NCBI GenBank assembly: GCA_016208495.1
Contig: JACQXX010000060.1
Location: 1-64,000, forward strand
Origin: Acidobacteriota bacterium
Lineage (GTDB): Bacteria; Acidobacteriota; Blastocatellia; Chloracidobacteriales; Chloracidobacteriaceae
Direction: 5' to 3'
Length of the DNA: 64,000 bases
Shown: positions 44,198 to 52,479 of the stretch, piece by piece
Position numbering within the stretch: position 1 is the first letter of the stretch
Layout: each line of letters begins with the position of its first letter
Notes under the pieces: model-generated
Databases searched by the model: none
What the model saw: only the letters and a program-made list of their open reading frames with translations
What the model was told of the DNA's origin: nothing
Position numbers and translations under genes: made by a program

Positions 44198-44652
44198 AAC
44201 TGTACAATCCGCACCGCTGCCGTTGATGGGCATTGCATCAACTCATCTGTCATCAAGTCGAGTGCTTTTCCAGCCTTAAATCCACCAGATCCCGCGCCGA
44301 TAATCGGAAACGCCACTGACGTAAAGCGTTCACGATCAACAATCTGCATGGCGTTTTTTACCGATTGACGGATAGAATACTCCGAAGCCCGCCACAGCAT
44401 ATTGATCCCGGCCACATGAATAATTCCACGAAACGGCAGCTTCCCCGCCGAAGTCAACACCGCCTGTCCAAGTGGAATTGGCCCAAAGGTGGCCAGTTCC
44501 CGAAACGGCTGATACCCGCCGTGCCGCTTGATGGCGACTGACACTCCCTGTGGCAAGAGCAACCACCACGGAATGATGTTCCGATTCCAGGTGTTGACAA
44601 TCACCTCAACCGGCTGGTCAAGCAAATTTCCCTGAACAAGTGTGATGAGCAT
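44185..44652 (-). CDS. Macro domain protein
   Basis: A 155-residue macro domain from ATG 44652. The frame stays open for 27 more codons upstream, but those codons translate intergenic repeat sequence, so I reject them. Macro features are LVQGNLLDQPVEVIVNTWN at the N-terminus, GIIHVAGINM and the phosphate loop VAFPIIGAGSGGF. Such domains bind ADP-ribose, its derivatives or related nucleotides, and many remove ADP-ribose from proteins or nucleic acids. It is cytosolic. No ADP-ribosyltransferase gene is nearby. The segment IPWWLLLPQGVSVAIKRHGG replaces the usual GGGVAGAI-like loop. Confidence 0.82.
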   Translation of the reverse strand: MLITLVQGNLLDQPVEVIVNTWNRNIIPWWLLLPQGVSVAIKRHGGYQPFRELATFGPIPLGQAVLTSAGKLPFRGIIHVAGINMLWRASEYSIRQSVKNAMQIVDRERFTSVAFPIIGAGSGGFKAGKALDLMTDELMQCPSTAAVRIVQFQSS

Positions 44653-44671
44653 GGTGTTTGGCGCAGAGAAA

Positions 44672-44820
44672 ACCTGGGCTGAGGGCTGGGGGCTGAAGAC
44701 TCGCACGCTCGGAGCAGAAGACATCGGGTTCAATACTCAAAGCCCATTTCTTCACCCCGATTTCTTCAGCCCCAAGCCCTGAGCCCAAGGTTTTCAGCCC
44801 GCTGTCTTCAGCCTGGAGTC
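44672..44820. repeat. GGGCTGA-type inverted repeats upstream of the macro gene
   Basis: Units of GGGCTGA or GGGCTGG (44678-44697) are answered by TTCAGCCCCAAGCCCTGAGCCC further right. Two partial copies appear to be joined. The block fills the gap between two minus-strand genes. Confidence 0.7.
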
Positions 44821-44825
44821 CACCC

Positions 44826-45074
44826 CTACAATTTGCCCACGTTCCCTGAGCCGTAATAGTCTGAACTCACTAGCATCCGTAAGGAATTTTGCTGAACTGA
44901 AAGGCTGACAAAACGGGATTTGCACACTGGGCAAAACAGCGAATCTCCAGCTTGAGGCTGGGCAACCGTTGAGGAAATCGGTTGAAAAAACTTTGCTTTC
45001 ATCTCAATTTTTGGTTCCGGTCCGATGTATTGATAAATCTCTGAATTGCAGAAGGTGCAGACGACTGTTTTCAT
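44826..45074 (-). CDS. Small zinc-ribbon-like protein
   Basis: An 82-residue protein with two CxxC knuckles (CTFC at residues 6-9 and CPVC near 48-51), which suggests a zinc ribbon. The rest is short and without a recognised domain. Cytosolic. It precedes the macro gene on the same strand, with repeat sequence between them. I do not know a family; the gene call rests on the paired CxxC motifs and length. Confidence 0.55.
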   Translation of the reverse strand: MKTVVCTFCNSEIYQYIGPEPKIEMKAKFFQPISSTVAQPQAGDSLFCPVCKSRFVSLSVQQNSLRMLVSSDYYGSGNVGKL

Positions 45075-45087
45075 AAGAATGAAGAAA

Positions 45088-45228
45088 GTGGTTAGTGGTT
45101 AGTGGTTAGTGGTTAGTATTTGGTGTTTAGTATTTGGTGTTTAGTATTTAGAAGTCAATGCTTTCAAAGTAGTACCAGTCACCCGATACCAGGCACTAAC
45201 CACTAACCACTAACCACTAACCACTAAT
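45088..45228. repeat. Inverted pair of GTGGTTA arrays
   Basis: The left arm (45088-45117) has four GTGGTTA heptads and continues into TTTAGTA-like units. The right arm (45193-45228) has five ACTAACC heptads in inverse orientation. The spacer contains GAAGTCAATGCTTTCAAAG, whose complement resembles the spacer of the copies at 54622 and 63793. The rest of the 417-bp gap (to 45491) holds nothing I recognise. Confidence 0.88.
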
Positions 45229-45491
45229 CTGTGCTATGCTAGCCCGAACTTACAGAATTTTCTTCCGATCAATCGATCAACCGCCGCTTTTTCAGTCAAT
45301 CACCCAGTTCGAGCGGTCCCCAATAACCCTTGTTAATAGAACATATCCTTGATTTTGAAAGCCGAGTTCTGCACCGCACTTCATTTCCTCCAGGTCATTT
45401 CGTTTCATCAGCTTGCTGGATGGACGATTTCTCAAGTAACTTGTCTGTCCCAGGGTTGAGCAAACAGGAAAACGTTTTTTGAGGCATTGCG

Positions 45492-48413
45492 ATGAGTTCC
45501 AATGTACCGAATCCACCTGAATCATCCCCGATCATACCGAATGATTCCGGTGACCTGCGCCCGGAAGAGCAGACTCTGGTTGACATTGAAAAAGAACTCA
45601 ACGAGCGGCTGGTTGCGCTTGGGTTACCACTTTTAACCGGCGGAAGCGCTCCGGCTGGCCGCCAAACCCAGGTCCTCACCAAAAGCACGGGTGACGGCGG
45701 AGGTACAACCCAGGTCCTTGATTTGCGTGAACTTCGCACAGCGCTCAACCAGCAGATTCGGATAGCGGAAATTAAGGAACAAGTCATTGAAGTCATCAAT
45801 GACTGGCTGGCCTGTATGGCGCGCACCGATGGGCTGGTGGATCCGTTTGAATTTGAACTCCGCGCTGCCGCGCTACTCATTCCCTATTGCCGCGAACATA
45901 TCCCCGAGTTCCCCACCTCACTGCATCCGGCTGAACTGGCGATGGATTTGAATTTCCAACCGATGCTCCGTGAAGAACTGGGACGAAAAAATCAAACTGG
46001 CCCGCTGACCGAAGATCAAATTGAGGATTGCGCCGTCCAGATTATTCAATCCCTTCTGAACCATCCGCTCCTGCCCCAAAAAGAAGCTGACCAGATCGAA
46101 ATCAGCCTCCAGACAACTACCCTTCGCGACAAAAACGGCACGTCGGTGTATACCCCTTCCGATGGCAAGTTTCTCAAGTTCCTGATTGAAGAACGCCAAC
46201 TCCTCAATCGGGACGGGGAAATCGGACTTCTGGCCATGCTCATCAGCGGTCGCAAATGGAACAAAATCGAAAGCGAACCGCTCTTTGTCGCCGCGATTGA
46301 ATACACGCTCGAAGCGCTGGCACGCAAACGGGGCATTGATCAAATCATCATTCGCAGCCAGGGGCCAGATCACCCGGTGGCCTATATTTTGCGTGAATTT
46401 ATTCTCCACAATATTTCGCTCTCACTTGAAGAGCAGATGTCGTTTGTCGAGGGCTTTATTGGAATGACCAAAAATGTCCTTGACCGACCGCCAGAGGAAT
46501 TTGTCGAGGGCATTCGTCGTGAATATGTGCCGCGCATGAAAAAAATCTTCCACGATTTGATTCATGATTCGATCCATCGGTTTTTGCAGACCTTTGAGCG
46601 AGAGTTTCTGGAATCCAAACGCTCAATGCGAAGTAAACTTTTTCTTCTGAAACGAGTTGGCGACTGCTGTGAGTTAACATTCTACTGCTATGAAGCTGTC
46701 AGGAGCATGGAATCACCAACCGGAGAGATCTATGCCCGCGAACGAATGTGTGAAGGAACGGAGCACTTTGCCCGCCGCAATAACATTCCGGTTTCGATGG
46801 GAATGGATTTCTTTAATCGGAAAAATACCCTGGCGGAATTAATTGTTGATGCGCTCAAATATCGCCGCGAACAGCAGTTGCGCTCGCATACCGGTGGCCT
46901 GCGATCACCAGACCCAGAGGTCGTGCGAACCAAATGGCGACAACTTTCCAGCGTCCTGATGAGCGACTTACTGTTCTGTTTTGACCAGATGCGGCGCATG
47001 TTTGATCACGATTATGCACGCGGGAGGGAAAGCGGGTACGAAAACTATCAAGCCTGGAAGGAAATGGTGGTCCGCTGGTGCGACAGTTATGCCCGATTTC
47101 TGTTTGGACGAACCCTGACCGATGTTGACCGCTATCGAATTGAAAGCCTGGCCAGCCAGCAAATTGAAGAAGATCTGGCCTTTGTCAACATGCATTTGCC
47201 ATCGGTGTTTCGCCAGGGAAGCCAGGAACTTGGATTCGAAGGCGCCATCCGAACCCGGCAGCCGGAAGATATCATCAAAGAAAACTTCCTCACCTTCATT
47301 AAAAACTTTCATTCCAAACTGATTGGCAGCGATCAACAGCAGATCGAGCAACAAACCAAGTTTTTTGAAACGTATCGGTCACGCACCGGGCCCACGCTCA
47401 CCCAGGAAGACTTACAGAAACGGGTCTTTCTGGCACGAAGCGATCTTCCCTTGAGCACCTACACCCTGGAAGTATTAACTTCATTTCTGGCCCCGGAAAC
47501 CCACGACCGGGCTGTGTTGCTACAAGCATTGGAAACTGGACTCGAACTAGCCCAGAAAGCCTATATTGCCGAAGAAACCCGCGCCGTGCGGGTGTTTCTC
47601 AAGCAGCTCCAGCAACGTATCGGGCTGTTGGTGATTTTGACCGAGGTTGAACGCGCCAATTTTGACGAACGATTAACCCTGACCATCAAGGAATTGCTCT
47701 CACGTGAACCAATCGGGTTGGCGTCCTATATCCTGGCCCTCAAAGAAATTGAGGATCTGCGGTTGTCGGATGAACGCATTTTAGAGGAATGGAAAAACGT
47801 CGAAACCAGCATCCAACGGCTACAACAAATCAAGGTCGTTCTGATTTTGACTCGCCGGCGAGCTGAGATTCGAGATCAGGTCGAAGCATTTTCAAACTGG
47901 TTGAGTATTACCCCGATTTCACAAGAGTCACCACGCCGGCGGACCTTTGACGCCCGGCTCCAGGAAATCCGACAACTGGTGACCCAAAATCAGATCCAGC
48001 AATCGGTGTTACGGCTGATTCTGCGCATTGTGCGCTATGTGCAAATCATTGCCTCGGTGCAGAATTGGAATCCGCCGGGTGATTACATCCTTGAAGACTT
48101 GCTGACCCTTGAAACCCGCGCGCGTCGAATTCGGGAGCTGGAAGCAATTCTGGCCGTCTACCCGATTGATCAACTCGATGAGCTGGTGCATAAGTTTCAC
48201 ACCACGTTGTGGGAGCGATTTCAGGAAAGCAGCCAGTCCGTCGCCTACTATGCCCCTGAAGAACGTGAAGTATTAACCCGCCGCCTGGAACGACTCCAAC
48301 AATTACAGGCCCGAAGCGATTGGCAGATTACACGCTCTCGCATCGCGCAAAAAATCCTCAGCCGGTTGGTCAAACCATTCCAAAAAGTCCTGGTCGCTGA
48401 AGAACAGGTTTGA
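45492..48413 (+). CDS. Large helical cytosolic protein, unknown family
   Basis: A 973-residue protein with no signal peptide or membrane segment. GAGG eight bases before ATG 45492 supports the start. After a Pro/Ser-rich N-terminus of about 75 residues it is almost wholly alpha-helical, rich in Glu, Arg, Leu and Gln, with long amphipathic stretches (for example VLTRRLERLQQLQARSDWQITRSRIAQKILSRL at the end). I see no nucleotide-binding, catalytic or metal motif. Its size and helix content suggest a scaffold or a repeat solenoid. It stands alone; a paired hairpin element begins one base after its stop. I cannot name a function. Confidence 0.85.
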   Translation: MSSNVPNPPESSPIIPNDSGDLRPEEQTLVDIEKELNERLVALGLPLLTGGSAPAGRQTQVLTKSTGDGGGTTQVLDLRELRTALNQQIRIAEIKEQVIEVINDWLACMARTDGLVDPFEFELRAAALLIPYCREHIPEFPTSLHPAELAMDLNFQPMLREELGRKNQTGPLTEDQIEDCAVQIIQSLLNHPLLPQKEADQIEISLQTTTLRDKNGTSVYTPSDGKFLKFLIEERQLLNRDGEIGLLAMLISGRKWNKIESEPLFVAAIEYTLEALARKRGIDQIIIRSQGPDHPVAYILREFILHNISLSLEEQMSFVEGFIGMTKNVLDRPPEEFVEGIRREYVPRMKKIFHDLIHDSIHRFLQTFEREFLESKRSMRSKLFLLKRVGDCCELTFYCYEAVRSMESPTGEIYARERMCEGTEHFARRNNIPVSMGMDFFNRKNTLAELIVDALKYRREQQLRSHTGGLRSPDPEVVRTKWRQLSSVLMSDLLFCFDQMRRMFDHDYARGRESGYENYQAWKEMVVRWCDSYARFLFGRTLTDVDRYRIESLASQQIEEDLAFVNMHLPSVFRQGSQELGFEGAIRTRQPEDIIKENFLTFIKNFHSKLIGSDQQQIEQQTKFFETYRSRTGPTLTQEDLQKRVFLARSDLPLSTYTLEVLTSFLAPETHDRAVLLQALETGLELAQKAYIAEETRAVRVFLKQLQQRIGLLVILTEVERANFDERLTLTIKELLSREPIGLASYILALKEIEDLRLSDERILEEWKNVETSIQRLQQIKVVLILTRRRAEIRDQVEAFSNWLSITPISQESPRRRTFDARLQEIRQLVTQNQIQQSVLRLILRIVRYVQIIASVQNWNPPGDYILEDLLTLETRARRIRELEAILAVYPIDQLDELVHKFHTTLWERFQESSQSVAYYAPEEREVLTRRLERLQQLQARSDWQITRSRIAQKILSRLVKPFQKVLVAEEQV

Positions 48414-48483
48414 AGTCAGTACCACCTGCGTCAGCAGGTGGAATCTCTGACATTTCCCACCCGCTGACGCAGGTGGTACTGAT
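48414..48483. repeat. Paired hairpin element (GCAGGTGG type), short copy
   Basis: The left arm 48414-48441 (AGTCAGTACCACCTGCGTCA...) and right arm 48457-48483 are inverted copies, and each contains its own small hairpin CCACCTGC-GTCA-GCAGGTGG. The spacer is only 15 bp. It is a relative of 40157-40262 and directly follows a stop codon, so it might end transcription. Confidence 0.88.
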
Positions 48484-48500
48484 CCATTTCAGAGTTAGAT

Positions 48501-48689
48501 ATGAGCAAATCAAAAATTGTTGGCGTCGCCTTGATGTTTTCAGGGTTGATTTTCTGGGGATTGGCTTTTGCCATCAAACAGGGAATGATTCCCGAAGGGA
48601 ACAATACCCAACTGATTTTTCTGATTTTTTGTGCTGTTGGCGCGCTGGATCTCCTCATTGGACTTGCCTTCATCTTCTTAAAAAGGTGA
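48501..48689 (+). CDS. Small two-helix membrane protein
   Basis: A 62-residue protein with two hydrophobic helices (about 6-24 and 38-58) joined by a short polar loop (KQGMIPEGNNTQ). The ribosome binding site is weak. It lies between the paired hairpin element and the prolyl oligopeptidase gene, 48 bp upstream of the latter. No family recognised; the amino acid pattern is typical of a real small membrane protein. Confidence 0.55.
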   Translation: MSKSKIVGVALMFSGLIFWGLAFAIKQGMIPEGNNTQLIFLIFCAVGALDLLIGLAFIFLKR

Positions 48690-48737
48690 TAGTCCTGGTT
48701 TCTTCCATCTACACTTTATTGATCAAGGAGTTGCGCT

Positions 48738-50900
48738 ATGGCACTTTTGAAGCACTTCTCTGCCCGAGCAACCAGTTGTCTGCTGGTACTTGGGTTGTTT
48801 GCTCCACTTCTTTCTACCTCCGCCTATTCTTCACCCCAATCCAACAAATCCATGGTGTACCCACCCGCCAAAAAAGTAGATCACGTTGATGACTACCACG
48901 GGACCAAAGTCCCGGATCCGTATCGGTGGCTTGAAAATCCAGACTCAGAGGAAACGCGAGCCTGGGTCGAAGCCGAAAATAAAGTGACCTTCGGGTTTCT
49001 GGAAGAAGTTCCAGCCCGCGCCAAAATCAAAGACCGACTGACGAAACTCTGGAACTATGAAAAGTATGGGGTTCCAGCCAAATTTGGTGATCGCTATATC
49101 TATTCGAAAAACAATGGGCTGCAAAATCAGAACGTCCTGTATACGACCACGTCGCTTGGCGGACAGGCCCAGGTACTGCTTGACCCAAACACGCTTTCAA
49201 CTGACGGAACAGTTGCCTTGTCCAATTATGAAGTCAGTGACGACGGCAAATTGTTTGCCTACGGGCTGTCAGCCTCCGGGTCAGACTGGATGGAATGGCG
49301 AGTTCGCGACATTACCACCAGCAAAGACCTGCCGGATTTGATCAAATGGGTGAAGTTTTCATCGGTGTCGTGGCTCAAAGATGGGTCCGGCTTTTTCTAT
49401 AGCCGGTATGATGAGCCGAATGAAAGCACCAAACTACAAAGCGTCAACTATTTCCAAAAACTTTATTTTCATAAACTTGGCACGCCACAATCAGACGATG
49501 TCCTGGTTTATGAACGCCCAGACGAAAAAGAGTGGCAGTTTGAAGGAACCGTTTCGGAGGACGGGAAATTCCTGATCATCACCGTTACCCAGGGCACCAG
49601 CCCCAATACGCGGGTCTTTTATAAAGAATTGTCCGACGGAAATGGCAAGGTCACCGAACTGCTCAACAAATATGATGCGTCCTATGAATTTTTAGGAAAT
49701 GACGGCACCACCTTCTGGTTTAAGACCAATCAAAGTGCTCCGCGTGGCCGCGTGATTGCCATTGAGGCTCAACATCCACAGCCGGAAAACTGGAAAGAAC
49801 TGGTTGCCGAAGCCGCTGAAACCATGCAATCGGTCTCAATCGTCAATAACCAGTTTGTGATCAATTATTTAAAAGATGCTCGAACTCAGGTGAAATTGTT
49901 CCAACTGGATGGCAAATTTGACCAAGACGTTACATTTCCAGGGATTGGAACGGCCACCGGATTCAAAGGCAAGCGCAAAGACACCGATACCTTTTACTCA
50001 TTTACCAGTTTCACTACACCGACCACGATCTATCGCTATGATCTGAAAACTGGCAAAAGCAGCGTTTTCCGTCAGCCGAAAGTTGGATTTAAACCAGGTT
50101 TGTATGAAACCAAACAGGTGTTTTACACCAGCAAAGATGGCACAAAGGTGCCGATGTTCATCAGCCACAAAAAAGGCTTGAAGCTCGATGGAAACAATCC
50201 GACGGTTCTGTATGGTTACGGCGGATTCAATATTTCCCTCACACCCACATTTTCCGTGTCCAACCTGGTCTGGATGGAAATGGGCGGGATTTTTGCACAA
50301 CCCAACCTCCGGGGCGGCGGCGAATATGGTGAAGAGTGGCACCTGGCCGGGACCAAACTCCGCAAACAAAACGTGTTTGATGATTTCATCAGCGCTGGTG
50401 AATGGTTGATTGCCAACAAATACACCTCAACGCCGAAACTTGCGATTTACGGAGGCAGCAACGGCGGATTACTCGTCGGTGCCTGTATGACCCAGCGACC
50501 GGATTTGTTTGGTGCCTGTATGCCCGCCGTCGGTGTGATGGATATGCTTCGCTTCCAGAAATTTACGATTGGCTGGGCATGGACCTCAGATTACGGTTCA
50601 TCAGACAATCCGGAAGAATTTAAGGCACTCCATGCCTATTCGCCATTGCACAATATCAAACCGGGCACGGCCTACCCACCAACCATGGTCACCACGGCTG
50701 ACCATGACGACCGGGTCGTTCCGGCGCACAGCTTCAAATTTGCCGCCGCCCTGCAGGCAGCCCAATCAGGATCGAATCCGATTTTGATCCGCATTGACAC
50801 CAAAGCCGGACACGGCGCTGGCAAGCCAACGGCCAAGATCATTGACGAAGCCACGGATCGGTTTGCCTTCCTGGTGCGAGTGCTCAATATCAAGATGTGA
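48738..50900 (+). CDS. Prolyl oligopeptidase (S9A), exported
   Basis: A 720-residue serine peptidase that cleaves short peptides after proline. A signal peptide (about residues 1-31, CLLVLGLFAPLLSTSAYS) directs it to the periplasm. The N-terminal seven-bladed propeller covers about residues 110-450. The alpha/beta hydrolase domain has S574 in GGSNGGLL, the Asp in DHDDRVVP (655-660) and H692 in KAGHGAG. The opening motif PYRWLENPDSEETRAW is family-typical. AAGGAG stands nine bases before the ATG. It is one of several exported peptidases in the window. Confidence 0.95.
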   Translation: MALLKHFSARATSCLLVLGLFAPLLSTSAYSSPQSNKSMVYPPAKKVDHVDDYHGTKVPDPYRWLENPDSEETRAWVEAENKVTFGFLEEVPARAKIKDRLTKLWNYEKYGVPAKFGDRYIYSKNNGLQNQNVLYTTTSLGGQAQVLLDPNTLSTDGTVALSNYEVSDDGKLFAYGLSASGSDWMEWRVRDITTSKDLPDLIKWVKFSSVSWLKDGSGFFYSRYDEPNESTKLQSVNYFQKLYFHKLGTPQSDDVLVYERPDEKEWQFEGTVSEDGKFLIITVTQGTSPNTRVFYKELSDGNGKVTELLNKYDASYEFLGNDGTTFWFKTNQSAPRGRVIAIEAQHPQPENWKELVAEAAETMQSVSIVNNQFVINYLKDARTQVKLFQLDGKFDQDVTFPGIGTATGFKGKRKDTDTFYSFTSFTTPTTIYRYDLKTGKSSVFRQPKVGFKPGLYETKQVFYTSKDGTKVPMFISHKKGLKLDGNNPTVLYGYGGFNISLTPTFSVSNLVWMEMGGIFAQPNLRGGGEYGEEWHLAGTKLRKQNVFDDFISAGEWLIANKYTSTPKLAIYGGSNGGLLVGACMTQRPDLFGACMPAVGVMDMLRFQKFTIGWAWTSDYGSSDNPEEFKALHAYSPLHNIKPGTAYPPTMVTTADHDDRVVPAHSFKFAAALQAAQSGSNPILIRIDTKAGHGAGKPTAKIIDEATDRFAFLVRVLNIKM

Positions 50901-50903
50901 GGA

Positions 50904-51009
50904 TTAGGGCTGAGGGCTGAGAAAACCAGGGCTTGGGGCTGAGAGCTGAGGAAAGTGAGTATTGGAACCCCAAGCCCGTTTTCTTCAGCCCCAAGCCCTC
51001 AGCCCTAAA
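50904..51009. repeat. GGGCTGA-type inverted repeat before tRNA-Glu
   Basis: TTAGGGCTGAGGGCT at the left is exactly inverted at the right end (AGCCCTCAGCCCTAA), with further GGGCTTGGGGCTGAG units inside. It lies between the prolyl oligopeptidase gene and the 3' end of the oppositely oriented tRNA gene. Confidence 0.8.
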
Positions 51010-51014
51010 AAAGA

Positions 51015-51088
51015 TACCGCTAACGGGGCTCGAACCCGTACTCTCTGCCTTGAGAGGGCAGCGTGTTAACCACTTACACCATAGCGGC
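51015..51088 (-). tRNA. tRNA-Glu (CTC anticodon)
   Basis: The minus strand folds as a full cloverleaf of 74 nt. The acceptor stem GCCGCTA pairs with TAGCGGT (one G-U at the end), with discriminator A. The anticodon stem CTGCC/GGCAG holds the loop CTCTCAA, giving anticodon CTC, which reads GAG. The T-arm ACGGG-TTCGAGC-CCCGT is perfect. CCA is not encoded. A run of six T follows the 3' end and probably terminates transcription. Confidence 0.95.
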
Positions 51089-51250
51089 TCAAAGGAACAA
51101 CCTGATTTTCAAATGAAGGGAAACCCATTATAGGCGTTTACCTTTCAAACGCAAGCATCTTATTTGCAGCCGTTTACCTGATACAAACCACAGACGCTTG
51201 ATTCAAGGAAGCATACTTTTTGAATCAGGCGTCTTTTCATCACCAACTCT

Positions 51251-51523
51251 ATGGAACCACAACAACTTCAAGATTTACTGCGTCAGCTTCACAGCGAGCT
51301 TGGAACAGTCAAAAGCGTTGACGATGCCACCCGCGAACTGCTCCAAAACCTGCAAGCCGACATCGAAGACGTAATGGATCGGTCACTGAGCAGTCAGGAG
51401 CAACGGTACCCAAAACTTTCACAACGCCTTCAAAACACACTGGTTGAACTCGAAAGCCATCATCCAACAACAACATCCGTCATCGGTCAAATTGCCCACA
51501 TTTTGAGCCAGATGGGGATTTAG
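51251..51523 (+). CDS. DUF4404 family protein
   Basis: A 90-residue, helical, acidic cytosolic protein. The pattern LRQLHSELGTVKSVDDATRELLQNLQADIEDVMD, then HHPTTTSVIGQIAHILSQMGI, matches the uncharacterised DUF4404 family in length and layout. No catalytic motif is present. The function is unknown. It is a single gene between the tRNA and the largest heptad array of the window. Confidence 0.75.
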   Translation: MEPQQLQDLLRQLHSELGTVKSVDDATRELLQNLQADIEDVMDRSLSSQEQRYPKLSQRLQNTLVELESHHPTTTSVIGQIAHILSQMGI

Positions 51524-51529
51524 TTAGGG

Positions 51530-51824
51530 GTTGATAAGTCAGTAGTCAGTAGTCAGTAGTCAGTAGTCAGTAGTCAGTAGTCAGTAGTCAGTAGTCAGTA
51601 GTCAGTAGTCAGTAGTCAGTAGTCAGTAGTCAGTAGTCAGTAGTCAGTAGTCAGTAGTCGAGTGTGGGGATTTGAGGACTTGTGTCAAGTGGATTTGGTT
51701 CTATTTGAGTCAGTTAGGAACAATTCTTTTCAAGAATTCCACGGATTCAACGATCCGGGTTTTATCTACTGACTACTGACTACTGACTCATCATCTACTG
51801 ACTACTGACTTATCAACAACTGAC
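51530..51824. repeat. Largest GTAGTCA array with inverted partner
   Basis: Seventeen exact tandem copies of AGTAGTC occupy 51541-51659. After a spacer of 106 bp the inverse array follows (51766-51824), interrupted by CATCAT and ending in CAACAACTGAC. The spacer is homologous to that of the copy at 60031-60442. The element ends 35 bases before the cytochrome c gene. Confidence 0.95.
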
Positions 51825-51858
51825 GAAGTACCAATCCCCAACAAGGAATGATCAAGTT

Positions 51859-52392
51859 ATGACGAAATGGAAATTAACCGCCGTGATGGCATTGGCCCTG
51901 ACAACGGGCCTGGTGACTGCTTGTGGAAATCAACCAACTCCGGTGGGAAGCACAAGTGCTCCAGCCGGTGAGACCAAGAAATCAACCCTTCCACCCCAAC
52001 CCAAGGCCCCGCAAACACCTGAACCAACACCAACTTCTGCCCCGCTCGATCCATTGGCCGAACAAGGGAAAGGACTCTACAACGGTGAACCGGGGCGATG
52101 TGCTGGCTGCCACGGATTAGATGGAAAGCCAACCGTTACCTTTAAAAACATTCCGAATTTCACCGATGCGGCCTGGCAAAAGAGAGAATCAGACGCGGAC
52201 CTGGCCAAGATTCTTAAAGAAGGTAAAAACCTGATGCCCAAATATGAAGGGCCTGAATCTGACATTCCGGCTTTAGTGGCCTATGTGCGTGCGCTTGGAA
52301 AGAGTGCCACACCTGAAAAATCGAAGAGTGAGCCAAAAACCAAAGCCACCACGACTGAAGGTGACCCACCAGCAGAGAAAGTGAGTCCATAA
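51859..52392 (+). CDS. Cytochrome c lipoprotein
   Basis: A 177-residue protein with a lipoprotein signal (ALALTTGLVTAC, lipid on Cys22) and a Pro/Thr-rich linker to about residue 70. A class I cytochrome c domain follows. The heme motif is C81-A-G-C84-H85, and the likely sixth ligand is the Met in NLMPKY. It is anchored to a membrane on the periplasmic side and carries one heme. Electron partners are not encoded nearby. The C-terminal tail is Lys/Thr/Pro-rich and probably disordered. Confidence 0.92.
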   Translation: MTKWKLTAVMALALTTGLVTACGNQPTPVGSTSAPAGETKKSTLPPQPKAPQTPEPTPTSAPLDPLAEQGKGLYNGEPGRCAGCHGLDGKPTVTFKNIPNFTDAAWQKRESDADLAKILKEGKNLMPKYEGPESDIPALVAYVRALGKSATPEKSKSEPKTKATTTEGDPPAEKVSP

Positions 52393-52479
52393 CTTCAGGC
52401 ACGCACACTGAAACCAGGTGTGGACCACCCTGGGCCAAACCTTTGAATTTTGATTTTTTGTAAAGATTGAGACAAACCC

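Noticed and set aside
51541-51659. Possible CRISPR array
   Set aside because: The units are 7 bp and directly abutting, with no spacers between repeats and no cas genes in the window. It is a simple tandem array.
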